Assembly (NCBI GenBank): GCA_036504995.1
Contig: DASXUG010000008.1
Span: 248,001 to 312,000 of the forward strand
Reading direction: 5' to 3'
Source of the DNA: DASXUG01 sp036504995
GTDB taxonomy: Bacteria > Pseudomonadota > Gammaproteobacteria > Burkholderiales > Methylophilaceae
Length of the DNA stretch: 64,000 nucleotides
Shown here: piece after piece, positions 52,016 to 60,311 of the stretch
Numbering within the stretch: the stretch's first letter is position 1
Layout: each line of letters starts with the position of its first letter
Notes under the pieces: generated by a model
Told to the model about the DNA's origin: nothing
Database searches by the model: none
Seen by the model: only the letters and a program-made list of their open reading frames with translations
Made by a program: the position numbers and the translations under genes

Positions 52016-53224
52016 TTGGCTTCTACAGCAATAACCCTTTCACAACGCGTTTTATCAATCAAAGAATCGCCAACCCTTGCAATTACGGCAAAAGCTGGGA
52101 AATACAAGGCAGAAGGTCGCGACATTATTGGCTTGGCCGCTGGTGAACCAGATTTTGATACACCTCAACATATTAAAGATGCAGCAAAAACTGCAATCGA
52201 TAATGGCTTTACTAAATACACACCTGTTAGTGGCATTCCTGGCTTAAAGAAAGCGATCGTCAATAAGTTTAAAAATGAAAACGGTTTTGACTATGCATTA
52301 AATGAAGTGATTGTGGGTGTTGGCGGCAAACAAACGATATTTAACTTGTGCTTAGCCATATTAAACAAAGGCGATGAAGTAATCGTACCAGCACCTTACT
52401 GGGTGTCCTATGCAGATATCGCATTGGTGGCGGAAGCAACGCCCGTGATTCTTGAATGTGGTATTGAGCAAGGTTTTAAGTTATTACCAGCACAATTAGA
52501 AGCTGCGATTACACCTAAAACGAAAATCTTTATGATTAACTCGCCTTCTAACCCAACAGGCTCGGTCTATACACTAGATGAACTAAAAGCATTGGGCGAG
52601 GTACTTAAAAAGTACCCACACGTATTAGTCGCTACAGATGATATGTATGAGCATGTAAATCTCACGGGTAACAAGTTTTACAACATTTTAAATGCAACAC
52701 CCGAGTTAAAAGATCGCTGTGTGGTGTTAAACGGCGTATCTAAAGCTTATTCCATGACTGGCTGGCGTATTGGCTATGCCGCAGGCCCTGCTTACATTAT
52801 TAAAGCCATGGAAATTTTGCAAAGCCAATCTACCAGCAACCCGACTTCAATCTCTCAAGTAGCTGCACAAGCGGCGCTTGAAGGTGACCAAAACTGCATT
52901 ACCCCAATGGTGACCGCGTTTAAAGAGCGCCATACCTATGTGGTCAATCGCTTCAACACGATTAAAGGTTTGAAGTGTATTGAAGCAGGTGGCGCATTTT
53001 ACGCGTTCCCCGCTGCGCACGAGGCGATTCAAACCCTCTTCAAAGCAGGTAAAATTAAGGTCGCTAATGATATGGCGCTTGCTGAATACTTATTAGAAGC
53101 CTTTGATGTGGCGGTAGTGCCAGGTTCTGCTTTTGGCGCGGAGGGTTATTTCCGCATTTCATTCGCCACCTCAATGGATAACCTACGCAACGCACTTGAC
53201 CGCATTGAAAAGGCGCTAAGCTAG
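52016..53224 (+). CDS. Aspartate aminotransferase (class I/II)
   Basis: A 402-residue PLP enzyme of the thermostable AspAT subgroup (I-gamma/1b type): SPTLAITAKAGKYKAEG, AAGEPDFDTP, INSPSNPTGSVY, the PLP lysine in VLNGVSKAYSMTGWRIGY. TTG (52016-52018) is the start, with AAGGAC 7-12 bases upstream. Converts aspartate and 2-oxoglutarate to oxaloacetate and glutamate; related enzymes also accept prephenate. Confidence 0.93.
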   Translation: MASTAITLSQRVLSIKESPTLAITAKAGKYKAEGRDIIGLAAGEPDFDTPQHIKDAAKTAIDNGFTKYTPVSGIPGLKKAIVNKFKNENGFDYALNEVIVGVGGKQTIFNLCLAILNKGDEVIVPAPYWVSYADIALVAEATPVILECGIEQGFKLLPAQLEAAITPKTKIFMINSPSNPTGSVYTLDELKALGEVLKKYPHVLVATDDMYEHVNLTGNKFYNILNATPELKDRCVVLNGVSKAYSMTGWRIGYAAGPAYIIKAMEILQSQSTSNPTSISQVAAQAALEGDQNCITPMVTAFKERHTYVVNRFNTIKGLKCIEAGGAFYAFPAAHEAIQTLFKAGKIKVANDMALAEYLLEAFDVAVVPGSAFGAEGYFRISFATSMDNLRNALDRIEKALS

Positions 53225-53236
53225 TTATCAAGACAT

Positions 53237-53258
53237 GGTGGCAGGTTACCCTGCCACC
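53237..53258 (+). terminator. Hairpin after the aminotransferase gene
   Basis: GGTGGCAGG (53237-53245), loop TTAC, CCTGCCACC (53250-53258). A perfect nine-base stem 12 bases after the stop, without a strong T-run. Confidence 0.65.
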
Positions 53259-53723
53259 TGTAATTAAACGTCTCAACTGACCTGCCTTGTACTCATAGCC
53301 CGCTATATACCTCCACAACGATCAAATAAGAGATTGCCACACCCTCTGACGCCAATAGACGTATTGTAGAAACCCGTCTAGAACGCATCAAACTCAATCC
53401 GACCCCACATCCATTGATGAGCCTCAAACACCCTCCAAGGCCATTCCCACCACCCTACTACGCCCAACATTAGCAAATGTGTACATCATAAGCCACTGAT
53501 CTGCATTTTTGATGCTCGTCATTAAGCATCACTCCCCAGCAATCCCCCAAAACCCTTCATCTAAGCCGACCACAAACGACTGTTCTCACTCAAATTAAGT
53601 ATTAAATATTTAAATTTATTGCGGAGTATAGGCTTGACAATGAAAAAAACTTTAGCGCGAATGGCAAAAAATCATTTAAAAAATTTTTTGTATTAAATTT
53701 TTCATAAAAACACGCAGTTCTTG
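53259..53723. other. C-rich, G-poor non-coding tract
   Basis: The first 300 bases are C-rich and G-poor on the + strand and become AT-rich after 53590. I see no convincing gene. A 30-residue Trp-rich ORF on the minus strand (53378-53470) is noted in the findings. Confidence 0.4.
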
Positions 53724-53752
53724 TTGACCAAATGCCTGAGAGTCATTATTAT
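53724..53752 (+). promoter_or_regulatory. Promoter of tRNA-Asn
   Basis: TTGACC (53724-53729) and TATTAT (53747-53752) are exactly 17 bases apart, 15 bases before the tRNA. Near-consensus sigma-70 promoter. Confidence 0.75.
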
Positions 53753-53767
53753 CACGCCTTCACCGAT

Positions 53768-53843
53768 TCCTCAATAGCTCAGTCGGTAGAGCGCCGGACT
53801 GTTAATCCGTAGGTCCCTGGTTCGAGCCCAGGTTGAGGAGCCA
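53768..53843 (+). tRNA. tRNA-Asn (anticodon GTT)
   Basis: A 76-base tRNA with acceptor stem TCCTCAA/TTGAGGA, D-loop AGCTCAGTCGGTAGAGC, anticodon loop CTGTTAA (GTT), T-loop GGTTCGAGCCC and encoded CCA. Confidence 0.97.
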
Positions 53844-53853
53844 AATAAGATAA

Positions 53854-53878
53854 GGCTTGCAGCGATGCAAGCCTTTTT
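53854..53878 (+). terminator. Terminator of tRNA-Asn
   Basis: GGCTTGCA (53854-53861), loop GCGA, TGCAAGCC (53866-53873), then TTTTT. Confidence 0.9.
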
Positions 53879-53956
53879 CGTTTTCTGGCACAAATTGCTC
53901 ATGTAAGCGATATGTAAGCCCTTTTCATCAATGAAAATAAGGTTTACAGTAAAACC

Positions 53957-54190
53957 ATGACAGAACCTTCATCAAGTAATATTCAAATCAACAATCCACT
54001 GCATGGCATTACACTTGAGGCCATTTTAAATGAACTTGTTGGACACTATGGTTGGGTTAAACTAGCAGAGCTAATCCCTGTAAATTGTTTTAGTCATGAC
54101 CCCAGCATTAAATCGAGCCTAAAATTCTTGCGTAAAACTCCCTGGGCAAGATCGAAAGTGGAAGCGCTTTATTTGAAATATAGTAATTAA
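53957..54190 (+). CDS. VF530 family small DNA-binding protein
   Basis: A 77-residue protein. NPLHGITLEAILNELVGHYGW and SLKFLRKTPWARSKVEALYL match the VF530 family (DUF2132), small helical proteins of which a Vibrio member has been shown to bind DNA. The start follows the AT-rich end of the tRNA terminator region. Function in the cell unknown. Confidence 0.85.
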   Translation: MTEPSSSNIQINNPLHGITLEAILNELVGHYGWVKLAELIPVNCFSHDPSIKSSLKFLRKTPWARSKVEALYLKYSN

Positions 54191-54317
54191 AGCTACTAAA
54201 CAAATATGAGAGACTTAAAATCTTTCGCTCTCGAGGGTGCACTGGATCGATTCCAGATGCTCGTGATTTATAGATACGGTAACAATAGTCCTAAACCGCC
54301 GATAGCGATCTAGCTAT

Positions 54318-54539
54318 TTAATCAAAATCATCAGCAATTGAGTAACTGGCTGAAGTTGAGTTAGGGTTCTTTTCAAAACCTTCACGTTCTAATTTTAATC
54401 GATACTCACAAGTTGGCAAGTGACCTTGTAGACTACCGTTGATTTTAGTGGTGACAACTTTGCAGTAAATGCAGCGATAGGTATGGGCTTGCCCTTCGAC
54501 ATGCTCTTGAGGGAAATCAATATAATATGGTTTTTTCAT
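54318..54539 (-). CDS. Small hypothetical protein with a possible zinc finger
   Basis: A 73-residue protein that I do not recognise. MKKPYYIDFPQEHVEGQAH is followed by CIYCKVV and HLPTCEYRLKLE; the spacing C-x2-C ... H-x3-C would suit one zinc ion. The ATG at 54539 is chosen; a GTG 15 bases upstream is possible. It stands alone and no motif tells its job. Confidence 0.5.
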   Translation of the reverse strand: MKKPYYIDFPQEHVEGQAHTYRCIYCKVVTTKINGSLQGHLPTCEYRLKLEREGFEKNPNSTSASYSIADDFD

Positions 54540-54554
54540 ATGCTTATTAAACAC

Positions 54555-54915
54555 CTTACGCTAAATAATTTCTAGCATTTTAAGTAAAAGCCACCAACTA
54601 ATTCGATAGCTGGATTGGTACTTTGCCAGAGAAACTTATTCACGTGAATGGTTATAGTCAAACTTTGTCACACGCAATAAAACTGCTCAAATTTTTCGTT
54701 ACATTCAAAAAAGATAAGAATAAACTGAACTCTCACATCTCCTTGTGATTAGTGTTTTATAGGTTGCACTGGGTGGAAAACTTTCCTCCCTTAGTTTAAA
54801 GCTCAGTGCAGCCCCTCTTTCCCCCAAGCCATACCTTTTTATCAGATCAAAACAACATTTTTGCAGCTAGCTGTGTGCAATACATCCACCTAAGCTTTTC
54901 AATAGTGAAAATAAA
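54555..54915. other. Intergenic region between two leftward small genes
   Basis: About 360 bases without a gene I can support. TGCACTG and CAGTGCA near 54766 and 54804 form a distant inverted repeat, with a short GGAAA/TTTCC stem between them. No known RNA family recognised. Confidence 0.35.
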
Positions 54916-54937
54916 AAAAGCAGCCGAAGCTGCTTTT
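54916..54937 (-). terminator. Terminator of the PEP-CTERM gene
   Basis: AAAAGCAGC (54916-54924), loop CGAA, GCTGCTTTT (54929-54937), followed on the minus strand by a T-run. It lies 18 bases after the stop of the 56-residue gene. Confidence 0.85.
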
Positions 54938-54954
54938 AGGTTACTTCAAATTTA

Positions 54955-55125
54955 TTAGTCCTTGCGACTAATCTTACGACGTGCAGCGTAACCAACTATT
55001 GCTAGGCCTGCTAACATCATTGAGTACTCTTCAGGCTCAGGCACAACCGTTGCTGGAATATGCTTTGGTTTAGCCTGTGCGCCTAGTGACAATGTAACTA
55101 AAACTACAAATAACAACGCTTTCAT
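54955..55125 (-). CDS. Tiny PEP-CTERM sorting-domain protein
   Basis: A 56-residue ORF that short-ORF filters miss. MKALLFVVLVTLSLGAQA is a signal peptide. After ten residues comes VPEPEEYSMMLAGLAIV, and then GYAARRK: the Pro-Glu-Pro motif, a membrane helix and the basic end of a PEP-CTERM signal, which is cut by exosortase. GGGGGA lies 8-13 bases before the ATG, a sigma-54-type promoter at 55171-55187 and a terminator behind. The mature part between signal peptide and PEP motif is only about ten residues (KPKHIPATVV). No exosortase gene is in the window. Confidence 0.8.
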   Translation of the reverse strand: MKALLFVVLVTLSLGAQAKPKHIPATVVPEPEEYSMMLAGLAIVGYAARRKISRKD

Positions 55126-55170
55126 AATAAATCCCCCGACTTAGTTAAAAATTTCCCCACGCTTGCAATA

Positions 55171-55187
55171 AGCATTTAGTGTGCCAA
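55171..55187 (-). promoter_or_regulatory. Sigma-54 promoter of the PEP-CTERM gene
   Basis: On the minus strand the sequence TTGGCACACTAAATGCT has the GG-N10-GC layout of a -24/-12 promoter, differing from TGGCACG-N4-TTGCW at two bases. It would start RNA near 55160, about 35 bases before the ATG. Regulation of PEP-CTERM genes by RpoN with PrsR is known in related bacteria. Confidence 0.65.
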
Positions 55188-55375
55188 AATTCAACTTGTT
55201 GTTTTTATTTGATTTTTATATGACTGCTGATTAGTTTTCACGTGAAATATGACAATATTGGTGCACAAAGATGCAAAGTTGCAACCAAACATAGCCCATA
55301 TTAAAACGGTGACTGAGGTGATTATAATTACTGAACCTTCATATTCTGAGGCTTTAAACAATCGTTAGATATAGA

Positions 55376-55798
55376 TTATCCTCCAGCAACTACAGCCATA
55401 AGTTTATCCATAAGTTGCTCATTTGCGGGCCCAACAATGCTTGCGACACTTTCTGCTACCTCTTCATCATCAAAATCCTGATACCAATTGATGATTGCCC
55501 CAGCCTCCACCTCATCAATGGATAATGTAGCGGTAAAGTATGGATTGCCATCATGACGAATCACAACCTTGTTTGGCTTCGAAATTTCTTGAAATATATT
55601 TTCGTTAGGGTAGCTCTTTCCATCTGGCCCATGCATGACAAACGACCACTTCCCTTGTGGCTTAAAATCAAAGGAGTTGAAGGTATTGGTAAAACCATCT
55701 GGCCCCCACCACTTTGCTAAAAGTGCTGGATCTTCAATTGCCTTAAATACCTCACTCGCAGATGCAGCGATTTTTCTTTGACTCTTAAATACTTTCAT
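55376..55798 (-). CDS. SRPBCC/AHSA1-family protein
   Basis: A 140-residue protein with the START-like fold: KSQRKIAASASEVFKAIEDPALLAKWWGPDGFTNTF (core KWWGPDGFTNTF), GKWSFVMHGPDGKSYPN and the C-terminal helix ANEQLMDKLMAVV. The family is associated with hydrophobic ligand binding or Hsp90 co-chaperone activity; the ligand is unknown. The ATG at 55798 corresponds to the family start; the frame is open 13 codons more. Confidence 0.85.
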   Translation of the reverse strand: MKVFKSQRKIAASASEVFKAIEDPALLAKWWGPDGFTNTFNSFDFKPQGKWSFVMHGPDGKSYPNENIFQEISKPNKVVIRHDGNPYFTATLSIDEVEAGAIINWYQDFDDEEVAESVASIVGPANEQLMDKLMAVVAGG

Positions 55799-55836
55799 TT
55801 CGCACTGCCTTTTCGAGTTGTGGCTAAATGGAAACA

Positions 55837-55870
55837 AAAAAAGGCTACTCCAGATGGAATAACCTTTTTT
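55837..55870. terminator. Candidate terminator downstream of ssrA
   Basis: AAAAAAGG (55837-55844) and CCTTTTTT (55863-55870) pair, with an inner TCC/GGA. It lies 175 bases beyond the ssrA 3' end and just before the SRPBCC gene, so it could stop read-through. Confidence 0.4.
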
Positions 55871-56045
55871 GCAGAATCCTCAAAACGCGCTGTAACGCCC
55901 GTTAAAATGTTCAGCAAAATGCTGTCATTCATGCTGGCATAACAACGGTAAATCAACCCTAAGCTACCCCAAAAGATGGCTTTATTTTCGCCTATATTTT
56001 AATCAAAAATTATCTCAACTATATGATTTATATAGGTTTATTATT

Positions 56046-56407
56046 GGTGGAGCTGGGGGGAATCGAACCCCCGTCCGCAAGCCCTCCACAGACAGTTCTA
56101 CATACTTAGCTGTGTTGTTTAATTTAACTTATGCCGCACCAACGAGCAAGCACGTAATAAGCGAGTTACCTTGGATTTAACGTTTAATTAAGTAACCCAA
56201 CTAAACGCGAGTCTCTCTTTATGACGCTGCTGCGGTTACCCGCCCGACCGAGAGACCCTTCGGTGCAGCGTCCAACCGGGATTAAGCGGCTAGAGCGTAA
56301 GTTTCGTCGTTTGCGACTATACTTTTTCAGATGGATTTACGAGGAAACCTGAACCCTCGGTATGCCCTGCACTGCTTTGCAACCCACGTCGAAACCTGGT
56401 CAGCCCC
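56046..56407 (-). ncRNA. ssrA: Transfer-messenger RNA (tmRNA)
   Basis: A 362-base RNA. The 5' end GGGGCTGACCAGG and the 3' end GGGGGTTCGATTCCCCCCAG (closing with CTCCACCA) form the tRNA-like part. The tag frame lies at 56282-56314 on the minus strand: resume codon GCA, then AAC GAC GAA ACT TAC GCT CTA GCC GCT and TAA, giving the tag ANDETYALAA, one residue different from E. coli. It rescues stalled ribosomes with SmpB, whose gene lies 42 bases upstream on the same strand. Confidence 0.97.
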
Positions 56408-56448
56408 AAAACAGATTGTCAATTATACGCCTTTTATTTGAGATGCAC

Positions 56449-56898
56449 TTATTTGTTGTGCGCACGCATGATGCGACCTTTTTCGCGCTCCCAATCTTTT
56501 TGTTTCTCAGTTTCACGTTTATCGTGTTGTTTTTTACCTTTGGCAAGGCCGATTTGTACCTTGATGCGCCCTTTTGAAAAGTGCAAATCAAGCGGGACTA
56601 GTGTGTAGCCTGAACGTTCAACCTTACCAATCAGTTTTGATATTTCTTCATTGTGTAACAAAAGCTTACGCGTACGAATCGCATCTGGGCGAATGTGTGT
56701 TGAGGCGGCACCTAGTGGCGTAACATGACAGCCGATGAGGTAGATCTCACCACGTTGTATAATAACGTAAGCTTCTTTAATATTGGCGCGATTGTCACGG
56801 ATGGCTTTAACTTCCCAGCCTTCTAATACAACCCCTGCTTCATATTTTTCTTCAATAAAATAATCGAAAAATGCTTTTTTGTTTTGGGCAATACTCAT
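56449..56898 (-). CDS. smpB: SsrA-binding protein SmpB
   Basis: A 149-residue protein that binds tmRNA and brings it to stalled ribosomes. NKKAFFDYFIEEKYEAGVVLEGWEVKAIRD (core LEGWEVKAIR), RGEIYLIGCHVTPL, RTRKLLLHNEEI and the basic C-terminal tail KGKKQHDKRETEKQKDWEREK. Directly upstream of ssrA on the same strand. Confidence 0.97.
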   Translation of the reverse strand: MSIAQNKKAFFDYFIEEKYEAGVVLEGWEVKAIRDNRANIKEAYVIIQRGEIYLIGCHVTPLGAASTHIRPDAIRTRKLLLHNEEISKLIGKVERSGYTLVPLDLHFSKGRIKVQIGLAKGKKQHDKRETEKQKDWEREKGRIMRAHNK

Positions 56899-56953
56899 AT
56901 CAATTGCTTAAATAGCTTAAAATTAGCATTTTACTCTACTTCGTAAGCGTGGG

Positions 56954-57382
56954 ATGGCACAGGTTAATAAAACAGTTTTAGTGGGATTTTCAGATGCGCA
57001 AATGTACGCCTTGGTAGATGGCGTCGAAAAGTACCCTGAATTTTTACCTTGGTGTGGCGGAGTGGACTTAATTCAGCGTGATGAAGCCAGCACAGTGGCC
57101 ACTTTACATATCGCTTATCATGGCATTAAGCAGCAGTTCACCACAGAAAACCACAAGACCTACCCTAGTCAAATGAAGATTAGTTTGCGAGATGGTCCGT
57201 TTAAGCATATGGATGGCTTGTGGCAATTTATTCCGCTAAATGAAAACGCATGTAAAATAGTGTTTGAATTAAATTATGAATTTTCCAATACATTTTTAGA
57301 TAAATTGATTGCGCCCGTTTTTAGCCACATCGCAAACACTTTTGTGGATAGCTTTGTGTTACGTGCAGAGCAGATTTACTAA
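56954..57382 (+). CDS. ratA: RatA / coenzyme Q-binding START-fold protein
   Basis: A 142-residue START-fold protein (MAQVNKTVLVGFSDAQMYALV, VEKYPEFLPWCGGVDL, LKDGPFK-type GPFKHMDGLWQF). The E. coli relative was reported as a toxin that blocks 70S formation, while mitochondrial Coq10 relatives bind ubiquinone, which is the more general role. Divergent from smpB, and followed by the RnfH-family gene. Confidence 0.9.
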   Translation: MAQVNKTVLVGFSDAQMYALVDGVEKYPEFLPWCGGVDLIQRDEASTVATLHIAYHGIKQQFTTENHKTYPSQMKISLRDGPFKHMDGLWQFIPLNENACKIVFELNYEFSNTFLDKLIAPVFSHIANTFVDSFVLRAEQIY

Positions 57383-57399
57383 AAGAAAGAAAATAGATT

Positions 57400-57720
57400 A
57401 TGTCCCAAGATCTAATGGTTGAAGTTGCTTACGCATTGCCTGCTAAGCAAGTCATTATCCCAGTAAAAGTGAATGATGGTGTTACCGCTGAGGCGGCAAT
57501 TGTGGCATCTGGTGTGCTAAAACAGTTTCCAGAAATTGATTTAGGTATCAATAAAATAGGTATTTTTGGCAAACTCACTAAGTTAGATACACCTTTGCGC
57601 CACTTAGATCGCGTTGAGATTTATCGTCCGCTGATTGCAGACCCCAAAGAAGTTAGGCGTCAGCGTGCAGCTGAGGGTAAAGTAATGCGAAAAGGCGGCG
57701 GAGAAGCTGAAGCAGAGTAA
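57400..57720 (+). CDS. RnfH family protein (RatB, UPF0125)
   Basis: A 106-residue ubiquitin-like-fold protein: VEVAYALPAKQVIIPVKV, FPEIDLGINKIGIFGKL, LRHLDRVEIYRPLIADPKEVRRQRAAE. In proteobacteria the gene follows ratA, as here. The function is not established; the antitoxin label is not well supported. Confidence 0.9.
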   Translation: MSQDLMVEVAYALPAKQVIIPVKVNDGVTAEAAIVASGVLKQFPEIDLGINKIGIFGKLTKLDTPLRHLDRVEIYRPLIADPKEVRRQRAAEGKVMRKGGGEAEAE

Positions 57721-57754
57721 TTACTAATTTAAACAATGCCTATGTGCGGCACAT

Positions 57755-58987
57755 TTATCGTGCGTAAGTGATACGGTAAATCATACCCGTACGATCATCC
57801 GAAACATATAACGCACCATCAGTTGCCACAGTGACATCCACTGGTCTCCCCCATGCTGACTTACCTTGAAGCCAGCCTGTAGCAAAGCTTTCTACCGCAA
57901 CTGGCAAATTATCTTTAAATTTAACACGTACCAACTCATAGCCTGAAGGTGTTTTACGGTTCCAAGAACCATGCAAGGCGACAATAGCATCTGACTGATA
58001 TTCAGCAGGAAATTGGCTACCTTTCAAAAAAGTGATGCCAATCGGCGTGCTATGCGCTGGAAGTGTTATTGTGGGGGCTTGTGTTGTTTTGCAAAAGGAT
58101 TCCGAACCTGCCACATTGGGATCTGCAAACTGCCCTACTCCAGCCTGGGCTACCCCCCAACAATAGGGCCAGCCATAATGCTTTCCTGCCTCTATCAGGT
58201 TTAAATGCTCAGGAGGATAATCATCATTGACTGTGCCACCTTTACTTAATGCGCGCATATCTGCACCGTCATTAGTGGCAAACATTTCCATGGTTTGCGG
58301 ATGCCAAGTAAAACCCTGAGTATTTCTTAGGCCATTTGCCCAAATAGCTGATTGGGCGTGCATCCCCAAGGTCACCAGAGCACCTGCTGGCTTGCCATCT
58401 ATGGTATAGCGTAACAGTGCTGCTCGTGTTGGGTCTGACTCATCGCACACATTACAGCTAGAACCAATGTTGATATATAAATAACCATCTGGCCCCAGTT
58501 TTAAGGTTTTGGCTGTGTGACCACCTGCAGGAAGGTTTTTAATCACTGGAATAACGTTGCTAGCAGGCCATTGTTGATTGTTACGTTCTAGCTTAACCAC
58601 GCCATCTTGGTTTGCCACATATAATTGACCATTCACGAAAGCCAAGCCTTGTGGCCTATTAAGATTTTTTGCAACTAAAACCACATCATCTGCCACACCA
58701 TCATGGTTGAGGTCTGGAAGCATGACCACTTGATCTTTGCTGGTCTGAGAAACGTATAAATGGCCGTCTGGCCCAATGGCCATCATCCTGACGCTATTAG
58801 CATTTCCATCCCCAAGCATGGATAAATTGGCAAATACTGTAAGCTTAAAACCCTCTGGTAGTTTAATCGCGGTAGATGGGTTGATTGGGGTCGGCATGAC
58901 ATCGGCAGTGTCAGCAAAACTTAACAACGAAATGCCAAGTTGTAACAAGCAAAATGCCAACACATTTCGATTGCGCCTTAAATTCAT
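57755..58987 (-). CDS. PQQ-dependent sugar/sorbosone dehydrogenase-like protein
   Basis: A 410-residue six-bladed propeller of the soluble glucose/L-sorbosone dehydrogenase family with a signal peptide ending in LLSFADTA. Blocks: INPSTAIKLPEGFKLTVFANL, RMMAIGPDGHLYVS, LKLGPDGYLYINIGSSCNVC, GLRNTQGFTWHPQT, HYGWPYCWG, PIGITFLKGSQFPAEYQSD, VALHGSWNRKTPSGYELVRV and RPVDVTVATDGALYVSDDRTGMIYRI. The pattern fits PQQ binding, with the substrate unknown. Second gene of a leftward group with the flavoprotein and cytochrome. Confidence 0.86.
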   Translation of the reverse strand: MNLRRNRNVLAFCLLQLGISLLSFADTADVMPTPINPSTAIKLPEGFKLTVFANLSMLGDGNANSVRMMAIGPDGHLYVSQTSKDQVVMLPDLNHDGVADDVVLVAKNLNRPQGLAFVNGQLYVANQDGVVKLERNNQQWPASNVIPVIKNLPAGGHTAKTLKLGPDGYLYINIGSSCNVCDESDPTRAALLRYTIDGKPAGALVTLGMHAQSAIWANGLRNTQGFTWHPQTMEMFATNDGADMRALSKGGTVNDDYPPEHLNLIEAGKHYGWPYCWGVAQAGVGQFADPNVAGSESFCKTTQAPTITLPAHSTPIGITFLKGSQFPAEYQSDAIVALHGSWNRKTPSGYELVRVKFKDNLPVAVESFATGWLQGKSAWGRPVDVTVATDGALYVSDDRTGMIYRITYAR

Positions 58988-59000
58988 ATTAATACTAGGC

Positions 59001-60311
59001 TCAGGTTAATACGTCTGACCATATGTTACGCGCCCAGGCTTGCGCATAACCAGCTTCTATCGCAGATGGTTTATCAGAAACCCCACCGCCTTCAGCAGAG
59101 ACCATAACTTTCTTAATAGCATCGTAGCGATAAACATTGGCAACGTGCATCGCCATGTTCTCATTGACATAGCTGTAGCACGTATTGGCAAATACTGGTG
59201 CCTGATCTGGCGTTTGGTTAGATAAAATAGAGACTATCGCACTGGCGCAGACTTTGGCTTGGGAGGTCGCCATATGGGCAGATTTAGGCAATGCAGCAGA
59301 AACGGCATCGCCAATAATATGCACATCAGGCACTACTTTTGATTCATAGGTTAAAAAATCAACTTCACACCAACGCTTGTCGATATTAGCTACGCTAGCT
59401 AATTGCGCGGGTTTACCTGCTCGTTGTGGCGGGATAATATTTAATACATTACCCGTCACGGTTTCAAACTCTGTTTTTATTGCGCGTGACTTTAAATCGA
59501 CCTCTACAACGGCGCTATTGGGGCGATAATCTATCATTCCTGCATACATTTCTGCCCAAACCTTGGTGAAAAGCCCTTTTTTAGAGATGATCTCTGCATT
59601 GGCATCCAACACAATAATTTTAGATTTTGGTTTGTTATTCTTAAAATAGCTGGCTACTTGGCAAACGCGTTCATATGGGCCAGGTGGGCAGCGGTATGGC
59701 GCCTTGGGGATGCTCATTACAAATACCCCACCATCAGGCATAGCCTCTAATTGTTGGCGTAAATTAACGGTTTGTGGGCCTGCTTTCCATGCGTGTGGGA
59801 TTTGCTGTTGCGCTTCAACCGATTGCAGCATTGGCAAGGTATCGTATATAAAATCTATACCAGGCGCGATAATCAGCTTGTCGTAGTTAACGCTACCCCG
59901 CTCCATTATCACTTTTTTGGCAACTGCATCAATACCAGTGACTTTATCTTGCACCCATTGAATGCCATGATTTGCTTTAAGCGCATCGTAACCGAAAGTT
60001 AGCTCATTGATAGCTTTACTGCCACCTAGTACCAAGTTACTCAAGGGGCATGAAACAAACTGGCTGTATTGTTCAATCACCACTACTTCGATAGCGCCTT
60101 GGCTCCATATACGGATATATTTGGCTGCTGTGGCACCTGCATAACCCCCTCCAATGATCGCTACACGACCTTTCGCGCTAGAAACAGTTGACTCTATTGC
60201 ATTAGCGAATGTAGAAAGTGGCAGTATTAAGCTGGAAGCGGCTGAAATAGACGCGAGTTTTAGAAAATCACGCCTTAAAAAATCATACTTGGGATTACTC
60301 ACGATTTGCAT
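59001..60311 (-). CDS. FAD-dependent sulfide dehydrogenase flavoprotein (FccB-like)
   Basis: A 436-residue protein. The Tat signal RRDFLK (13-18) is followed by the FAD motif VAIIGGGYAGATAAKYI, then QFVSCPLSNLVLGG with the first redox cysteine, YDKLIIAPGIDF, RCPPGPYERVC with the second, and a C-terminal FCSD flavin-binding domain. This is the flavin subunit of flavocytochrome c sulfide dehydrogenase, which passes electrons from sulfide to a cytochrome. The adjoining cytochrome gene overlaps by 17 bases. In a non-sulfur organism it probably serves detoxification or another substrate. Confidence 0.87.
   Translation of the reverse strand: MQIVSNPKYDFLRRDFLKLASISAASSLILPLSTFANAIESTVSSAKGRVAIIGGGYAGATAAKYIRIWSQGAIEVVVIEQYSQFVSCPLSNLVLGGSKAINELTFGYDALKANHGIQWVQDKVTGIDAVAKKVIMERGSVNYDKLIIAPGIDFIYDTLPMLQSVEAQQQIPHAWKAGPQTVNLRQQLEAMPDGGVFVMSIPKAPYRCPPGPYERVCQVASYFKNNKPKSKIIVLDANAEIISKKGLFTKVWAEMYAGMIDYRPNSAVVEVDLKSRAIKTEFETVTGNVLNIIPPQRAGKPAQLASVANIDKRWCEVDFLTYESKVVPDVHIIGDAVSAALPKSAHMATSQAKVCASAIVSILSNQTPDQAPVFANTCYSYVNENMAMHVANVYRYDAIKKVMVSAEGGGVSDKPSAIEAGYAQAWARNIWSDVLT

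Noticed and set aside
56954..57720. ratA-ratB as a toxin-antitoxin pair
   Set aside because: These are housekeeping-type Coq10/START and RnfH-family proteins conserved in proteobacteria; the toxin reading rests on one E. coli report.
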